Below are positions 26,182 through 34,150 of a DNA stretch of 37,230 nucleotides, one piece after another. The position numbers and the translations under genes are program-made. Positions within the stretch are counted from its first letter, which is position 1. The number at the start of each line of letters is the position of its first letter. The notes beneath the pieces were generated by a model. That model ran no database searches. It was given only the letters and a program-made list of their open reading frames with translations, and had not been told where the DNA came from. This DNA is from DATGUA01 sp035301545 (GTDB taxonomy: Bacteria > Bacillota > Clostridia > Tissierellales > Tissierellaceae), in contig DATGUA010000002.1 of assembly GCA_035301545.1 (NCBI GenBank), positions 1-37,230 on the forward strand, read 5' to 3'.

Positions 26182-26588
26182 GAGAATACACCAAGTGTTT
26201 TACTTACATTATATTCCTTTTCAGTTATATCAGATAGATTTAAATCTAAAGTATTACATAAAGAAGCTAGATAGAACACATAATTACCTATTTCAGATTC
26301 GATAATCTCTTTACAATGATTACATATATCACCATGTAAATGGTTTTCCACTGTGTCTGCTAATTCGTCATAAGATTCACCATCAAAGACTTGCTTCTTT
26401 GCATTTACAGAAATACAACCACAATTTGTTACTGATTTAGCTACAGCCCTATTTATTCGAGAATTATATTCATCTAATTTAGTAATTATATCTAGAACAC
26501 TTCTATGTCTTATTAAAGATTTTGAAGCTTGAGATTGAAAATTTTTTAATAAAGAATCTTGTTCTTCTAATTTTGATTTTTTACTCAT
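26172..26588 (-). CDS. Conserved-looking small protein with cysteine pairs, function unknown
   Basis: A 138-residue soluble protein. The N-terminal half is helical and polar. Cysteines lie at 56 and 58 (NCGC), 89 and 92 (CNHC) and 111, with a nearby histidine (H91), which could bind a metal. The helix EIIESEIGNYVFYLASLCNTL (split around residue 100) resembles the core of MazG-like NTP pyrophosphohydrolases, but the usual Glu/Asp metal ligands are incomplete. I recall similar clostridial proteins annotated DUF1573 next to radA, without certainty. The minus-strand ATG follows AGGAGGAG, and a near-perfect promoter (26622-26651) supports a real gene. Orientation is opposite to all its neighbours. 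Confidence 0.7.
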   Translation of the reverse strand: MSKKSKLEEQDSLLKNFQSQASKSLIRHRSVLDIITKLDEYNSRINRAVAKSVTNCGCISVNAKKQVFDGESYDELADTVENHLHGDICNHCKEIIESEIGNYVFYLASLCNTLDLNLSDITEKEYNVSKTLGVFSLK

Positions 26589-26621
26589 AGTCTCCTCCTG
26601 TCAAAATAATACTGTACATTT

Positions 26622-26651
26622 ATTATACTTTTATGGACGAGCAATTGTCAA
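26622..26651 (-). promoter_or_regulatory. Promoter of the small cysteine protein gene
   Basis: Read on the minus strand, perfect TTGACA (26651-26646) and perfect TATAAT (26627-26622) boxes are separated by 18 bp. Confidence 0.8.
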
Positions 26652-26685
26652 ATGATTCTAAAGATTAATATATTAAAATTAATAG

Positions 26686-26715
26686 TTGACAAAACAAAAC
26701 AATTTATGATAAGAT
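26686..26715 (+). promoter_or_regulatory. Promoter of carD
   Basis: A perfect TTGACA (26686-26691) is followed after 18 bp by TAAGAT (26710-26715) with an upstream TGA, giving an extended -10. It lies back to back with the minus-strand promoter at 26622-26651. Confidence 0.72.
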
Positions 26716-26784
26716 GAAAGCTTTACAAATGGGCTTTCTTAGTGTATAATTAGAATGGTATTATATTAATAGGGAGGCTATAAT

Positions 26785-27282
26785 ATGTTTAAAATAGGCG
26801 ATAAAATTGTGTATCCGATGCACGGAGCGGGAATTATAGAAAATATTGAAGAGAAAGAGATTTTGGGAGAAAAAAGAAGTTATTTTATAATGAAAATGCC
26901 TATAGGAGAAATGAAAGTTATGGTGCCTGTAGATAATGTAGACGAAGTAGGAGTTAGGGAAGTTATAAGTAAAGAAGAAATGGAAAAGGTAATGGAAGTA
27001 CTTGGAAGAGATAAAACAGAGATGTCAAGTAATTGGAATCGAAGATTTAGAGCCAATATGGATAGGATTAAATCTGGAGATATATTAGAGATAGCTGGAG
27101 TAGTTAAAAATCTAATGTTACGTGATGAAGAAAAAACTCTATCTACTGGTGAAAGAAAAATGTTAAATGATGCAAAGCAAATGCTAGTTTCTGAAATGGT
27201 ACTAGTTTGTGATTTAACTATTGAAGAGGTAGAAGATTTGATTATAAAGACTATAAATTTTGATAAAAGTGATGATGAATAA
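26785..27282 (+). CDS. carD: CarD/CdnL family transcription regulator
   Basis: A 165-residue protein that binds the RNA polymerase beta subunit and stabilises the open promoter complex. The N-terminal RNA polymerase interaction domain (about 1-60) has the family start FKIGDKIVYPMHGAGII and EKRSYFIMKMP. The helical C-terminal domain binds upstream DNA and contains LSTGERKMLNDAKQMLVSE. The length matches the family. The ATG follows GGGAGG. A strong TTGACA promoter precedes it, and 86 bp separate it from yacL, which probably shares the transcript. Confidence 0.93.
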   Translation: MFKIGDKIVYPMHGAGIIENIEEKEILGEKRSYFIMKMPIGEMKVMVPVDNVDEVGVREVISKEEMEKVMEVLGRDKTEMSSNWNRRFRANMDRIKSGDILEIAGVVKNLMLRDEEKTLSTGERKMLNDAKQMLVSEMVLVCDLTIEEVEDLIIKTINFDKSDDE

Positions 27283-27368
27283 TAGATCTAAATAACAATA
27301 TCCTCTATTTATGAAACGTACTTATATTATAAATAATTATGGTCATAATTATAGTAGGAGGTGGTCAA

Positions 27369-28484
27369 ATGATTGACAAGATAATAAGAGCTATTATCAG
27401 TATATCAGGGATGTTCTTAGGTGTTGGAATATCATCTATTTTCACAGCTTTAGATTTTCTAAATCTTGGTAGTAGTGAATTACTGTCTTTAGTAGTCTCT
27501 ATTGGATTAGCAGTATTATTTGGAATTTTATTCTTTATATTATCCCCAAAAATTATACGGAAGGGTAAAAGAGTTACTGAAATTATAGAAAATGAATTAC
27601 AAAAGTTTCCAACCTCAGATATTGTTCTTGGATCGCTAGGATTAATTGTAGGCTTAGTTATAGCCTTTTTTTTCAGTAAGCCTTTAGAAGGAATAGGAAT
27701 ACCTTATATTGGATTTATTGGACAGATAATATTATTTGGGTTTTTTGGGTATTTAGGAGTAAAGGTTGCAACTAGGAAAAAGGAAGATATAACTTCTGTT
27801 ATGCGAGATATGGATTTTAAAAGAAAGGTTAATAAAGACAAAAATGAAAGTGAAGATAAAAGAGAAGATAAAAGCTACCCAAAAATTTTAGATACTAGTG
27901 TAATTATAGATGGAAGAATAGCTGATATATGTCAAACTGATTTTATAGAAGGTCCTTTAATTATTCCAGAATTTGTACTTGAAGAATTACAACACATTGC
28001 AGACTCTGCAAATAGTTTGAAACGAAATAGAGGACGAAGAGGTTTAGATATTTTAAAAAAGATGCAAAATGGATTAGATATGGAAATAATTATACATGAT
28101 AAAAAATTCGAGGATATTCAAGAAGTAGATTCAAAGCTGTTAAAATTAACTCAGCTTTTACAGGGGCGAATCATAACAAATGATTATAATTTAAATAAAG
28201 TTGCGGAAGTTCAAGGTATTAAGGTTTTAAATATAAATGAATTAGCAAATGCAGTTAAACCAGTAGTATTACCTGGTGAAGAGATGGTTGTTTTAGTAGT
28301 GAAAGATGGTAAAGAGGCAGGACAAGGTTTAGCTTATTTAGATGATGGAACTATGATAGTAGTAGAATCAGGAAAAAAATTTATAGATAAAACGATAGAA
28401 GTAGTAGTTACAAGTGTGTTACAAACTTCTGCGGGAAGAATGATATTTGCTAAGCCTAAATCTATGATAAATAAAGCAGTATAA
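27369..28484 (+). CDS. yacL: YacL-like membrane-anchored PIN/TRAM protein
   Basis: A 371-residue protein. The N-terminal third (about 1-140) has four membrane helices. A PIN nuclease domain (about 170-290) starts at LDTSVIIDGRIADI with D175 and keeps the acidic residues of the active site (PEFVLEELQ; TNDYNLNK). A C-terminal TRAM domain follows (GEEMVVLVVKDGKEAGQGLAYLDDG, spread over 300-325). The cellular function is not established; the Bacillus homologue lies in the same radA-region cluster. The start is ATG 27369, with AGGAGGT 6 nt upstream; ATG 27339 in the same frame lies upstream of that site and inside an inverted repeat. A terminator follows. Confidence 0.92.
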   Translation: MIDKIIRAIISISGMFLGVGISSIFTALDFLNLGSSELLSLVVSIGLAVLFGILFFILSPKIIRKGKRVTEIIENELQKFPTSDIVLGSLGLIVGLVIAFFFSKPLEGIGIPYIGFIGQIILFGFFGYLGVKVATRKKEDITSVMRDMDFKRKVNKDKNESEDKREDKSYPKILDTSVIIDGRIADICQTDFIEGPLIIPEFVLEELQHIADSANSLKRNRGRRGLDILKKMQNGLDMEIIIHDKKFEDIQEVDSKLLKLTQLLQGRIITNDYNLNKVAEVQGIKVLNINELANAVKPVVLPGEEMVVLVVKDGKEAGQGLAYLDDGTMIVVESGKKFIDKTIEVVVTSVLQTSAGRMIFAKPKSMINKAV

Positions 28485-28508
28485 GGCCTATAAAGGCCTT
28501 TTCTTTTT
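28483..28508 (+). terminator. Intrinsic terminator after yacL
   Basis: AAGGCCT (28483-28489), an ATAA loop and AGGCCTT (28494-28500) are followed by TTCTTTTT. Confidence 0.88.
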
Positions 28509-28545
28509 ACCAGAATAAATAGATTTTTTTATAATTGTCGATTTA

Positions 28546-28554
28546 TGCTATAAT
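28546..28554 (+). promoter_or_regulatory. Extended -10 promoter of proS
   Basis: TGCTATAAT (TGn plus a perfect TATAAT) lies about 95 bp upstream of proS. The -35 region is a T run. No T-box is visible in this leader. Confidence 0.55.
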
Positions 28555-28648
28555 ATTAGATTGAATGATAAATAAATGTATATATTACTGTATTTGATAT
28601 AATGTGTAATATTAAATTAATTTTAATAAATATAGGAGGAAGTTTTAT

Positions 28649-30364
28649 ATGAGAATGTCGAGGATGTACATGCCTACTTTAAGAGAAGACCCATCAGAAG
28701 CGGAAATATCTAGTCATAAACTATTACTTAGAGCAGGTATGATTAGAAGATTAGTAAGTGGAGTCTATTCCTACTTACCATTAGGATATAGGACTATACG
28801 AAAAGTAGAAGAAATCGTAAGAGAAGAGATGGATAAATCAGGTTCTCAGGAATTATTAATGTCAGCAATACAACCTAAAGAATTATGGGAGGGTTCAGGA
28901 AGATGGGATAGTTTTGGACCTGAAATGTGGAAATTAAATGACAGACATTCTAGGGAGTTTTGTTTAGGTCCTACTCACGAAGAATACTTTACAAATTTAA
29001 TTAAAGATGAAATAAAGTCTTATAAACAGTTGCCATTAAACTTGTACCAAATTCAGACTAAATATAGAGATGAAAAGAGACCTAGATTTGGACTTATGAG
29101 AAGTAGAGAGTTTATAATGAAAGATGCTTATAGCTTTGATGTAAATGAAGAAGCTATGGAAGAGTCATATAAAATTATGTGGAAAGCCTATGATGCTATA
29201 TTTACCAGATTAGAATTAGATTATAAAGTAGTTCAAGGTGATAGTGGAACTATGGGTGGAAATGCATCTCATGAATTTGTCGCTATGTCTGATTCAGGGG
29301 AAGGGCTAATAGCCTATTGTAATGAATGTGAATATGCTGCTACAGATGAAAAAGCATATGTAGTATATGATATTGAAAATGAAGGGGTGGAAGAAAAAGA
29401 ACTAGAAAAAGTTTATACCCCAAATTTAAAGACTATAGAGGATTTAGTAAAACACTTTAATATGGATGAATCTAAATTTGCCAAAGCGTTAGTATATAAT
29501 GCAAATGATGAAAAGGTAGTAGCAATTATTCCAGGAGATAGAGAACTAAACGAAGTAAAACTATGTAATTACTTAGAAATATCAATTCATGATATGGAGA
29601 TGGCAGATGAAGAACTGATATATGATGTTAGCAATGCTGACCAAGGGTTTACTGGTCCTATAGGATTAAAAGAAGAAACTAGATTAATAATAGATTCAAG
29701 AATTACTAAGATGAAGAATTTAGTAGTAGGAGGAAATGAAACTGATTATCATATAAAAAATGCTAACTATGGAAGAGATTTTCAAGGAGAAGTTGTAGAT
29801 GATTTACTTCTTGTAGAAGAAGGGGACAAATGCCCTAAATGTAATGGTGTATTAAAAATAGATAGAGGTATAGAGATAGGACATATATTCCAATTAGGAA
29901 GTAAGTATTCCAATGCTCTAGGAGCAGGCTTTTTAGATGAAAATGGAAAAGAGAAATCATTTTTAATGGGATCTTATGGAGTAGGTATAACTCGTACAGT
30001 AGCTGCTATCATAGAGCAATATCATGATGATAATGGTATAATATGGCCATTAAATACAGCTCCTTATCATGCTATTATAACTATTATTAATACTAAAAAT
30101 GAAAAGCAATTAGCATTAGGAGAAGAATTATATGAAATGTTACAAAAAAATGGTATAGAAGTATTATTAGATGATAGAAAAGAAAGAGCTGGTGTAAAAT
30201 TCAATGATAGAGATTTAATAGGTATACCTATTAGAATGACTGTAGGAAAAAGAGCTTCAGAATCTGTAGTAGAGTTTTCACTAAGAAAAGATGGAAAAAA
30301 TAAGGATATTCATAAAGATGAGATATTAAATGAGATAAAGAAAAAATTGAAGATCAAGGTTTAA
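28649..30364 (+). CDS. proS: Prolyl-tRNA synthetase, bacterial type
   Basis: A 571-residue class II synthetase that charges tRNA-Pro. Motif 1 lies in LPLGYRTIRKVEEIVREEM (about 43-61), motif 2 in KYRDEKRPRFGLMRSREFIMKDAYSF (spread over about 138-163), and motif 3 is GSYGVGITRTVAA near 442-454. The INS editing domain that removes mis-charged alanine is present between motifs 2 and 3 (about 220-400). The C-terminal anticodon-binding domain ends the protein. The length and insertion identify the prokaryotic-like form. The ATG follows AGGAGG. gltX begins 115 bp downstream in the same direction without a clear terminator between. Confidence 0.97.
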   Translation: MRMSRMYMPTLREDPSEAEISSHKLLLRAGMIRRLVSGVYSYLPLGYRTIRKVEEIVREEMDKSGSQELLMSAIQPKELWEGSGRWDSFGPEMWKLNDRHSREFCLGPTHEEYFTNLIKDEIKSYKQLPLNLYQIQTKYRDEKRPRFGLMRSREFIMKDAYSFDVNEEAMEESYKIMWKAYDAIFTRLELDYKVVQGDSGTMGGNASHEFVAMSDSGEGLIAYCNECEYAATDEKAYVVYDIENEGVEEKELEKVYTPNLKTIEDLVKHFNMDESKFAKALVYNANDEKVVAIIPGDRELNEVKLCNYLEISIHDMEMADEELIYDVSNADQGFTGPIGLKEETRLIIDSRITKMKNLVVGGNETDYHIKNANYGRDFQGEVVDDLLLVEEGDKCPKCNGVLKIDRGIEIGHIFQLGSKYSNALGAGFLDENGKEKSFLMGSYGVGITRTVAAIIEQYHDDNGIIWPLNTAPYHAIITIINTKNEKQLALGEELYEMLQKNGIEVLLDDRKERAGVKFNDRDLIGIPIRMTVGKRASESVVEFSLRKDGKNKDIHKDEILNEIKKKLKIKV

Positions 30365-30375
30365 ATATAATATAG

Positions 30376-30405
30376 GATTAGTATAAATCAGATTAGTATA
30401 AATCG
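30376..30405 (+). repeat. Tandem 15-bp repeat between proS and gltX
   Basis: Two adjacent copies of GATTAGTATAAATCA/G differ only in the last base. Function unknown; probably a local duplication in a 115-bp spacer. Confidence 0.6.
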
Positions 30406-30479
30406 TTAGATAGTTGATACTTACCGTATAATTATATATAATTATTAAAAGAAGATAAATAAAGATGGAGGTGCAGGAA

Positions 30480-31961
30480 TTGAAAGACGTAAGATTAAGA
30501 TTTGCTCCTAGTCCGACTGGATATCTGCATATAGGAGGATTAAGAACGGCATTATACAATTATTTTTTTTCTGAAAATAATGATGGGAAATTTATATTAA
30601 GGATAGAGGATACAGATCAGACTAGATTTGTAGAAGGGGCTATAGAAAATCTAATAGATGAATTAGCATGGTCAGGGATAGAATATGATGAAGGAGTGTT
30701 TATAGAAGAGGGAGAAATAGTTCAAAAAGGTGATTATGGACCATATATCCAGTCTGAAAGATTAGATATATATAGAAAATATATAGATAAATTAATTGAT
30801 TCTGGAGATGCATATTATTGTTTCTGTTCAAAAGAAAGATTAGATTCTGTTAGAGAGGAACAAAAAATAAAAGGAATGATCCCTAAGTATGATGGTTTCT
30901 GTAGAAGCTTATCATTAGAAGAGGCGAGAGAAAGAATAGATGCTGGGGAAGAATATGTAGTTAGATTAAAACTTGCCCCTAACAAAGAAATATCTTTTCA
31001 TGACTTGGTAAGAGGAGAAATAACTATAAATACAGATGATACAGATGATCAAGTATTATTAAAATCTGACGGATATCCAACATATCATATGGCAGTAGTA
31101 ATAGATGATCATTTAATGAAAATAAGTCATGTAGTTAGAGGTGAAGAATGGTTAGCCTCAACTCCAAAACATATATATCTATATGATGCTTTAGGTTGGG
31201 AAAAACCAGTATATGTTCATTTACCAACAGTGTTAAACAAAGAAAGACAAAAATTAAGTAAGAGACATGGTGATGTAGCTGTAGGTGATTTTAGAAAGAA
31301 AGGTTATTTACCAGAAGGATTAAATAATTACCTAGCATTAGTAGGTTGGAGTCCTGAAGACAATGAAGAGATATTATCTATGGATGATATGATCGAAAAA
31401 TTTAGCTTTGAAAGAGTAGCTAAGACAGGCGGAATTTTCGATGAAGGTAAACTCGATTGGGTAAATGGACACTATATTAGAACAGAGCCTTTATCTAGAA
31501 TAACGGATTTAGCAATACCATATTTAATAGAAGCGGAATTAATAGATGAGGATTTTGCTGAAAATAACAGAGAATGGTTAGAAATATTAGTGGACATGGT
31601 TAGAGAAGGTATGCATTATATGTCAGAGGTAGTAGGTAGAGTTGAATTTATGTTTAATAATAAATTAAATATAGAAGATGAAAAAGCTCTGGAAGTATTG
31701 CAAGGAGAACAGACAAAAACTATATTAGATGCTATGAAAGAAGAATTGGAGAAAGTAGATGAGATAGATGAGAAATTATCTAATACTTTAATGAAGAAAA
31801 TACAAAGTTCTACTGGAGTTAAAGGGAAAAACCTATTCATGCCTTCAAGAGTTGCCCTATCAGGAAGTCTACATGGACCAGAATTTACTAAAATAATTTA
31901 TTTATTAGGTAAAGAAAATATACTTGAGAGAATAGATTATATAAAAGAGAATTATTTATAG
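30480..31961 (+). CDS. gltX: Glutamyl-tRNA synthetase
   Basis: A 493-residue class I synthetase. The N-terminus RLRFAPSPTGYLHIGGLRTALYN has HIGG at 17-20. The zinc-type region contains CFCSKERLD, and KLSKR (258-262) is the KMSKS equivalent, followed by HGDVAVGDF. The C-terminal helical anticodon-binding domain is complete. The length is normal. The start is TTG 30480, 6 nt after GGAGGTG (30467-30473); the longer frame from ATG 30465 would place the ribosome binding site inside the gene. Discriminating versus non-discriminating type cannot be decided here. Confidence 0.96.
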   Translation: MKDVRLRFAPSPTGYLHIGGLRTALYNYFFSENNDGKFILRIEDTDQTRFVEGAIENLIDELAWSGIEYDEGVFIEEGEIVQKGDYGPYIQSERLDIYRKYIDKLIDSGDAYYCFCSKERLDSVREEQKIKGMIPKYDGFCRSLSLEEARERIDAGEEYVVRLKLAPNKEISFHDLVRGEITINTDDTDDQVLLKSDGYPTYHMAVVIDDHLMKISHVVRGEEWLASTPKHIYLYDALGWEKPVYVHLPTVLNKERQKLSKRHGDVAVGDFRKKGYLPEGLNNYLALVGWSPEDNEEILSMDDMIEKFSFERVAKTGGIFDEGKLDWVNGHYIRTEPLSRITDLAIPYLIEAELIDEDFAENNREWLEILVDMVREGMHYMSEVVGRVEFMFNNKLNIEDEKALEVLQGEQTKTILDAMKEELEKVDEIDEKLSNTLMKKIQSSTGVKGKNLFMPSRVALSGSLHGPEFTKIIYLLGKENILERIDYIKENYL

Positions 31962-32019
31962 TTTTAATAAAAGAAATAGACAGAGAGAAAGAAGAGTTAT
32001 AAGGTGAAAATATATTAAA

Positions 32020-32252
32020 TGTAATGATAAGGAAAGTAGATTTATTCAATCTTAAAGAAAGGAGTTTTCTTAGGCTGAGAAAATTCTAAGTAATTGATAA
32101 ATTGAAGTGAACCTTTGAACTATAGACTTGGATTTTTAAAGTTTATCGTTTAGCAGCGTTATTTGCTTTTGAGTGGGCTTAGTTTATAAGCTTATTAGAG
32201 TGGAATCACAAAAATGGCCCTTTGTCTCTAGATTGAGATGAAGGGCCATTTT
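32020..32252 (+). promoter_or_regulatory. T-box leader of cysS with UGA at the specifier position
   Basis: Stem I has AAGG (32029-32032) with CCTT (32112-32115), and ATTTAT (32040-32045) with ATAAAT (32097-32102). The specifier loop is AAAGTA on the 5' side and GAAGTGAA (32104-32111) on the 3' side. Aligned with the ileS leader, the specifier reads TGA (32108-32110) where TGC or TGT is expected. In the antiterminator, AGAG (32197-32200) pairs with CTCT (32226-32229), the bulge is TGGAATC (32201-32207), and ACAAA (32208-32212) pairs with TTTGT (32221-32225). TGGA fits the UCCA end of tRNA-Cys. The terminator is 32211-32252. The element occupies most of the 352-bp gap 31962-32313; no convincing promoter is visible. 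Confidence 0.85.
32211..32252 (+). terminator. T-box regulated terminator before cysS
   Basis: A 12-bp stem, AAAATGGCCCTT (32211-32222) with AAGGGCCATTTT (32241-32252), shares bases with the antiterminator. The T run is only four long, then AAAG. Confidence 0.75.
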
Positions 32253-32313
32253 AAAGATATGAAACTTTATAATTATTTTAAAATATTAATTAAAAATATA
32301 AAGGAGTGATTTT

Positions 32314-33711
32314 ATGAAGCTATATAATACCTTAACTAGAAAGAAAGAAGAATTTCTTCCTATAAAAAAGGATGAAATAAGTATGTATAATTGTGGACCT
32401 ACAGTTTATGATTTTATACATGTAGGTAATGCAAGGCCTTTAGTAGTTTTTGATACATTAAGAAGATTTTTCATTTATAAAGGTTATGATGTAAAATTTG
32501 TAGTTAATTTCACAGATGTAGATGATAAAATAATCGAGAAAGCTAATAAGGAAAATACCACATTAAAAGCTATATCAGAAAGATACATAGATGCGTTTAT
32601 GGAGGATGCAGAGGGACTAAATTTATATGATTATGAAACGATTAATCCTAGAGCTACAGAATTTATAAATGAAATGATAAAATTTATTGAGGGCTTAGTA
32701 GATAAAGGTGCTGCTTACAATGTAGATGGGAATGTATACTTTAATATAGAAAGTGCTAAAGATTATGGAAAGCTATCTAAAAAAAATTTAGATGAATTAA
32801 GAAGTGGATCAAGGATAGAAGTAAATAAGGAAAAGAAAAATCCTATGGATTTTGCATTGTGGAAAAAGGCTAAATCAGAAGAACCTTATTGGGAAAGTCC
32901 TTGGGGTAAGGGAAGGCCAGGCTGGCATATAGAATGTTCTGTAATGGCTAAATCCTTATTAGGAGATACTATTGATATTCATTCAGGAGGAGAAGATTTA
33001 CAATTTCCACACCATGAAAATGAAATAGCTCAATCTGAAACATTAGCTGATAAACCTTTTGCTAATTATTGGCTCCATAATGGGATGATTACTGTAAACA
33101 ACCAAAAGATGGCTAAATCTGAAGGGAATTTCTTTACTATTAAAGATATTAGTGACGAATACAGTTTAGAAGCATTAAGATTCTTTTTATTGTCTGCACA
33201 TTATAGATCTCCGATTAATTTTAGTAGAGATGCTATGGAACAAACTGTAAATGGATTAAATAGATTATATAATGGAAAGAATAACTTAGAATACCTAATA
33301 AATAAAACAAGGTCAAGAGAATTAGATGAAGAAGATGAAAAGAGTTTAGAAAAAATTAATAAATATAAAGAAGAGTTTATTAAGTCTATGGAAGATGATC
33401 TAAATACAGCAGATGGAATTGCTTCTATATTTGAATTAGTTAAATTTGCAAATACAAACTTAAATGAAAGGTCAAATAAAAAAGTTATAATCCATGCACA
33501 AAATACTCTAACTGAATTATCAAATATATTAGGAATATTGTCAAAAACAGAAGAAATATTAGAAGAAGAAATTTTAAAGCTAATAGAAGAAAGAAGTGAA
33601 GCTAGAAAAAATAAAGATTTTCAATTAGCCGATGAAATAAGAGATTCTTTACAAGAGCAAGGAATTATATTAGAAGATACTCAAGATGGAGTTAAATGGA
33701 AGAGAGTGTAA
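32314..33711 (+). CDS. cysS: Cysteinyl-tRNA synthetase
   Basis: A 465-residue class I synthetase. The zinc-binding C27 and GPTVYDFIHVGNARP give the HIGH-type motif HVGN at 36-39. WHIECSVMA and HSGGEDLQFPHHENE supply the other zinc ligands that select cysteine. KMAKS is at 265-269. The C-terminal helical domain ends with DEIRDSLQEQGIILEDTQDGVKWKR. The length is normal. The ATG follows AAGGAG. Control is by the T-box leader directly upstream. mrnC starts at or just before its stop codon, as in other Firmicutes. No cysE lies between gltX and cysS, unlike Bacillus. Confidence 0.97.
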   Translation: MKLYNTLTRKKEEFLPIKKDEISMYNCGPTVYDFIHVGNARPLVVFDTLRRFFIYKGYDVKFVVNFTDVDDKIIEKANKENTTLKAISERYIDAFMEDAEGLNLYDYETINPRATEFINEMIKFIEGLVDKGAAYNVDGNVYFNIESAKDYGKLSKKNLDELRSGSRIEVNKEKKNPMDFALWKKAKSEEPYWESPWGKGRPGWHIECSVMAKSLLGDTIDIHSGGEDLQFPHHENEIAQSETLADKPFANYWLHNGMITVNNQKMAKSEGNFFTIKDISDEYSLEALRFFLLSAHYRSPINFSRDAMEQTVNGLNRLYNGKNNLEYLINKTRSRELDEEDEKSLEKINKYKEEFIKSMEDDLNTADGIASIFELVKFANTNLNERSNKKVIIHAQNTLTELSNILGILSKTEEILEEEILKLIEERSEARKNKDFQLADEIRDSLQEQGIILEDTQDGVKWKRV

Positions 33712-33713
33712 TT

Positions 33714-34136
33714 ATGGGAAATAAATGGAATATCTTTAGGAAAGCTAATAATCGATTGACTGAAGAGGATATACTTTTGTTATCTCCTCTCCAATTAGCT
33801 TATATTGGAGATGGAGTATATGAATTATTAATTAGGACCTTTGTATTAGAACGAGATTTGTCAGTAAAGGATCTTCATAAATCAACAACTGATTATGTAA
33901 AAGCTGAGACCCAAGCAAAAATCATACATGAATTAGAAGATATATTAACAGATAAAGAAAAGTCTATAGTTAAAAGAGGGAGAAATGCGAAGTCTAATAC
34001 TACACCTAAAAATACAGATATGATAGATTATAAACATTCTACAGGATTTGAATCTTTATTTGGATATTTATATCTCAAGGGTGAGGATGAAAGGGTTTTT
34101 GAGTTATTTGAGGAGATTATGGGAATACAAATTTAG
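33714..34136 (+). CDS. mrnC: Mini-ribonuclease III
   Basis: A short RNase III-fold protein (140 residues from this start) without a double-strand RNA binding domain, which matures 23S rRNA ends. The catalytic signature LSPLQLAYIGDGVYELL has D33; the second acidic cluster is in YKHSTGFESLFGYLYL. ATG 33714 lies 2 nt after the cysS stop; an in-frame ATG at 33696 would overlap cysS by 16 nt and has GGAG at 4 nt. Ribosome binding sites do not decide clearly, but the shorter form fits the family length better. Overlap or close spacing suggests coupling with cysS. Confidence 0.93.
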   Translation: MGNKWNIFRKANNRLTEEDILLLSPLQLAYIGDGVYELLIRTFVLERDLSVKDLHKSTTDYVKAETQAKIIHELEDILTDKEKSIVKRGRNAKSNTTPKNTDMIDYKHSTGFESLFGYLYLKGEDERVFELFEEIMGIQI

Positions 34137-34150
34137 AATAGGAGATAATA

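Noticed and set aside
27339..27368. ATG 27339 as start of yacL
   Set aside because: AGGAGGT lies downstream of it and fits ATG 27369.
30465..30479. ATG 30465 as start of gltX
   Set aside because: It would put GGAGGTG inside the coding region; TTG 30480 lies 6 nt after that site and matches the family start.
32108..32110. TGA specifier as evidence that tRNA-Sec controls cysS
   Set aside because: The TGGA bulge requires a U73 discriminator, which fits tRNA-Cys, whereas bacterial tRNA-Sec usually has G73.
32197..32252. First read as a decayed, non-functional T-box before cysS
   Set aside because: The non-consensus bases still form a complete antiterminator helix (ACAAA with TTTGT, AGAG with CTCT) that competes with the terminator, so the element looks maintained.
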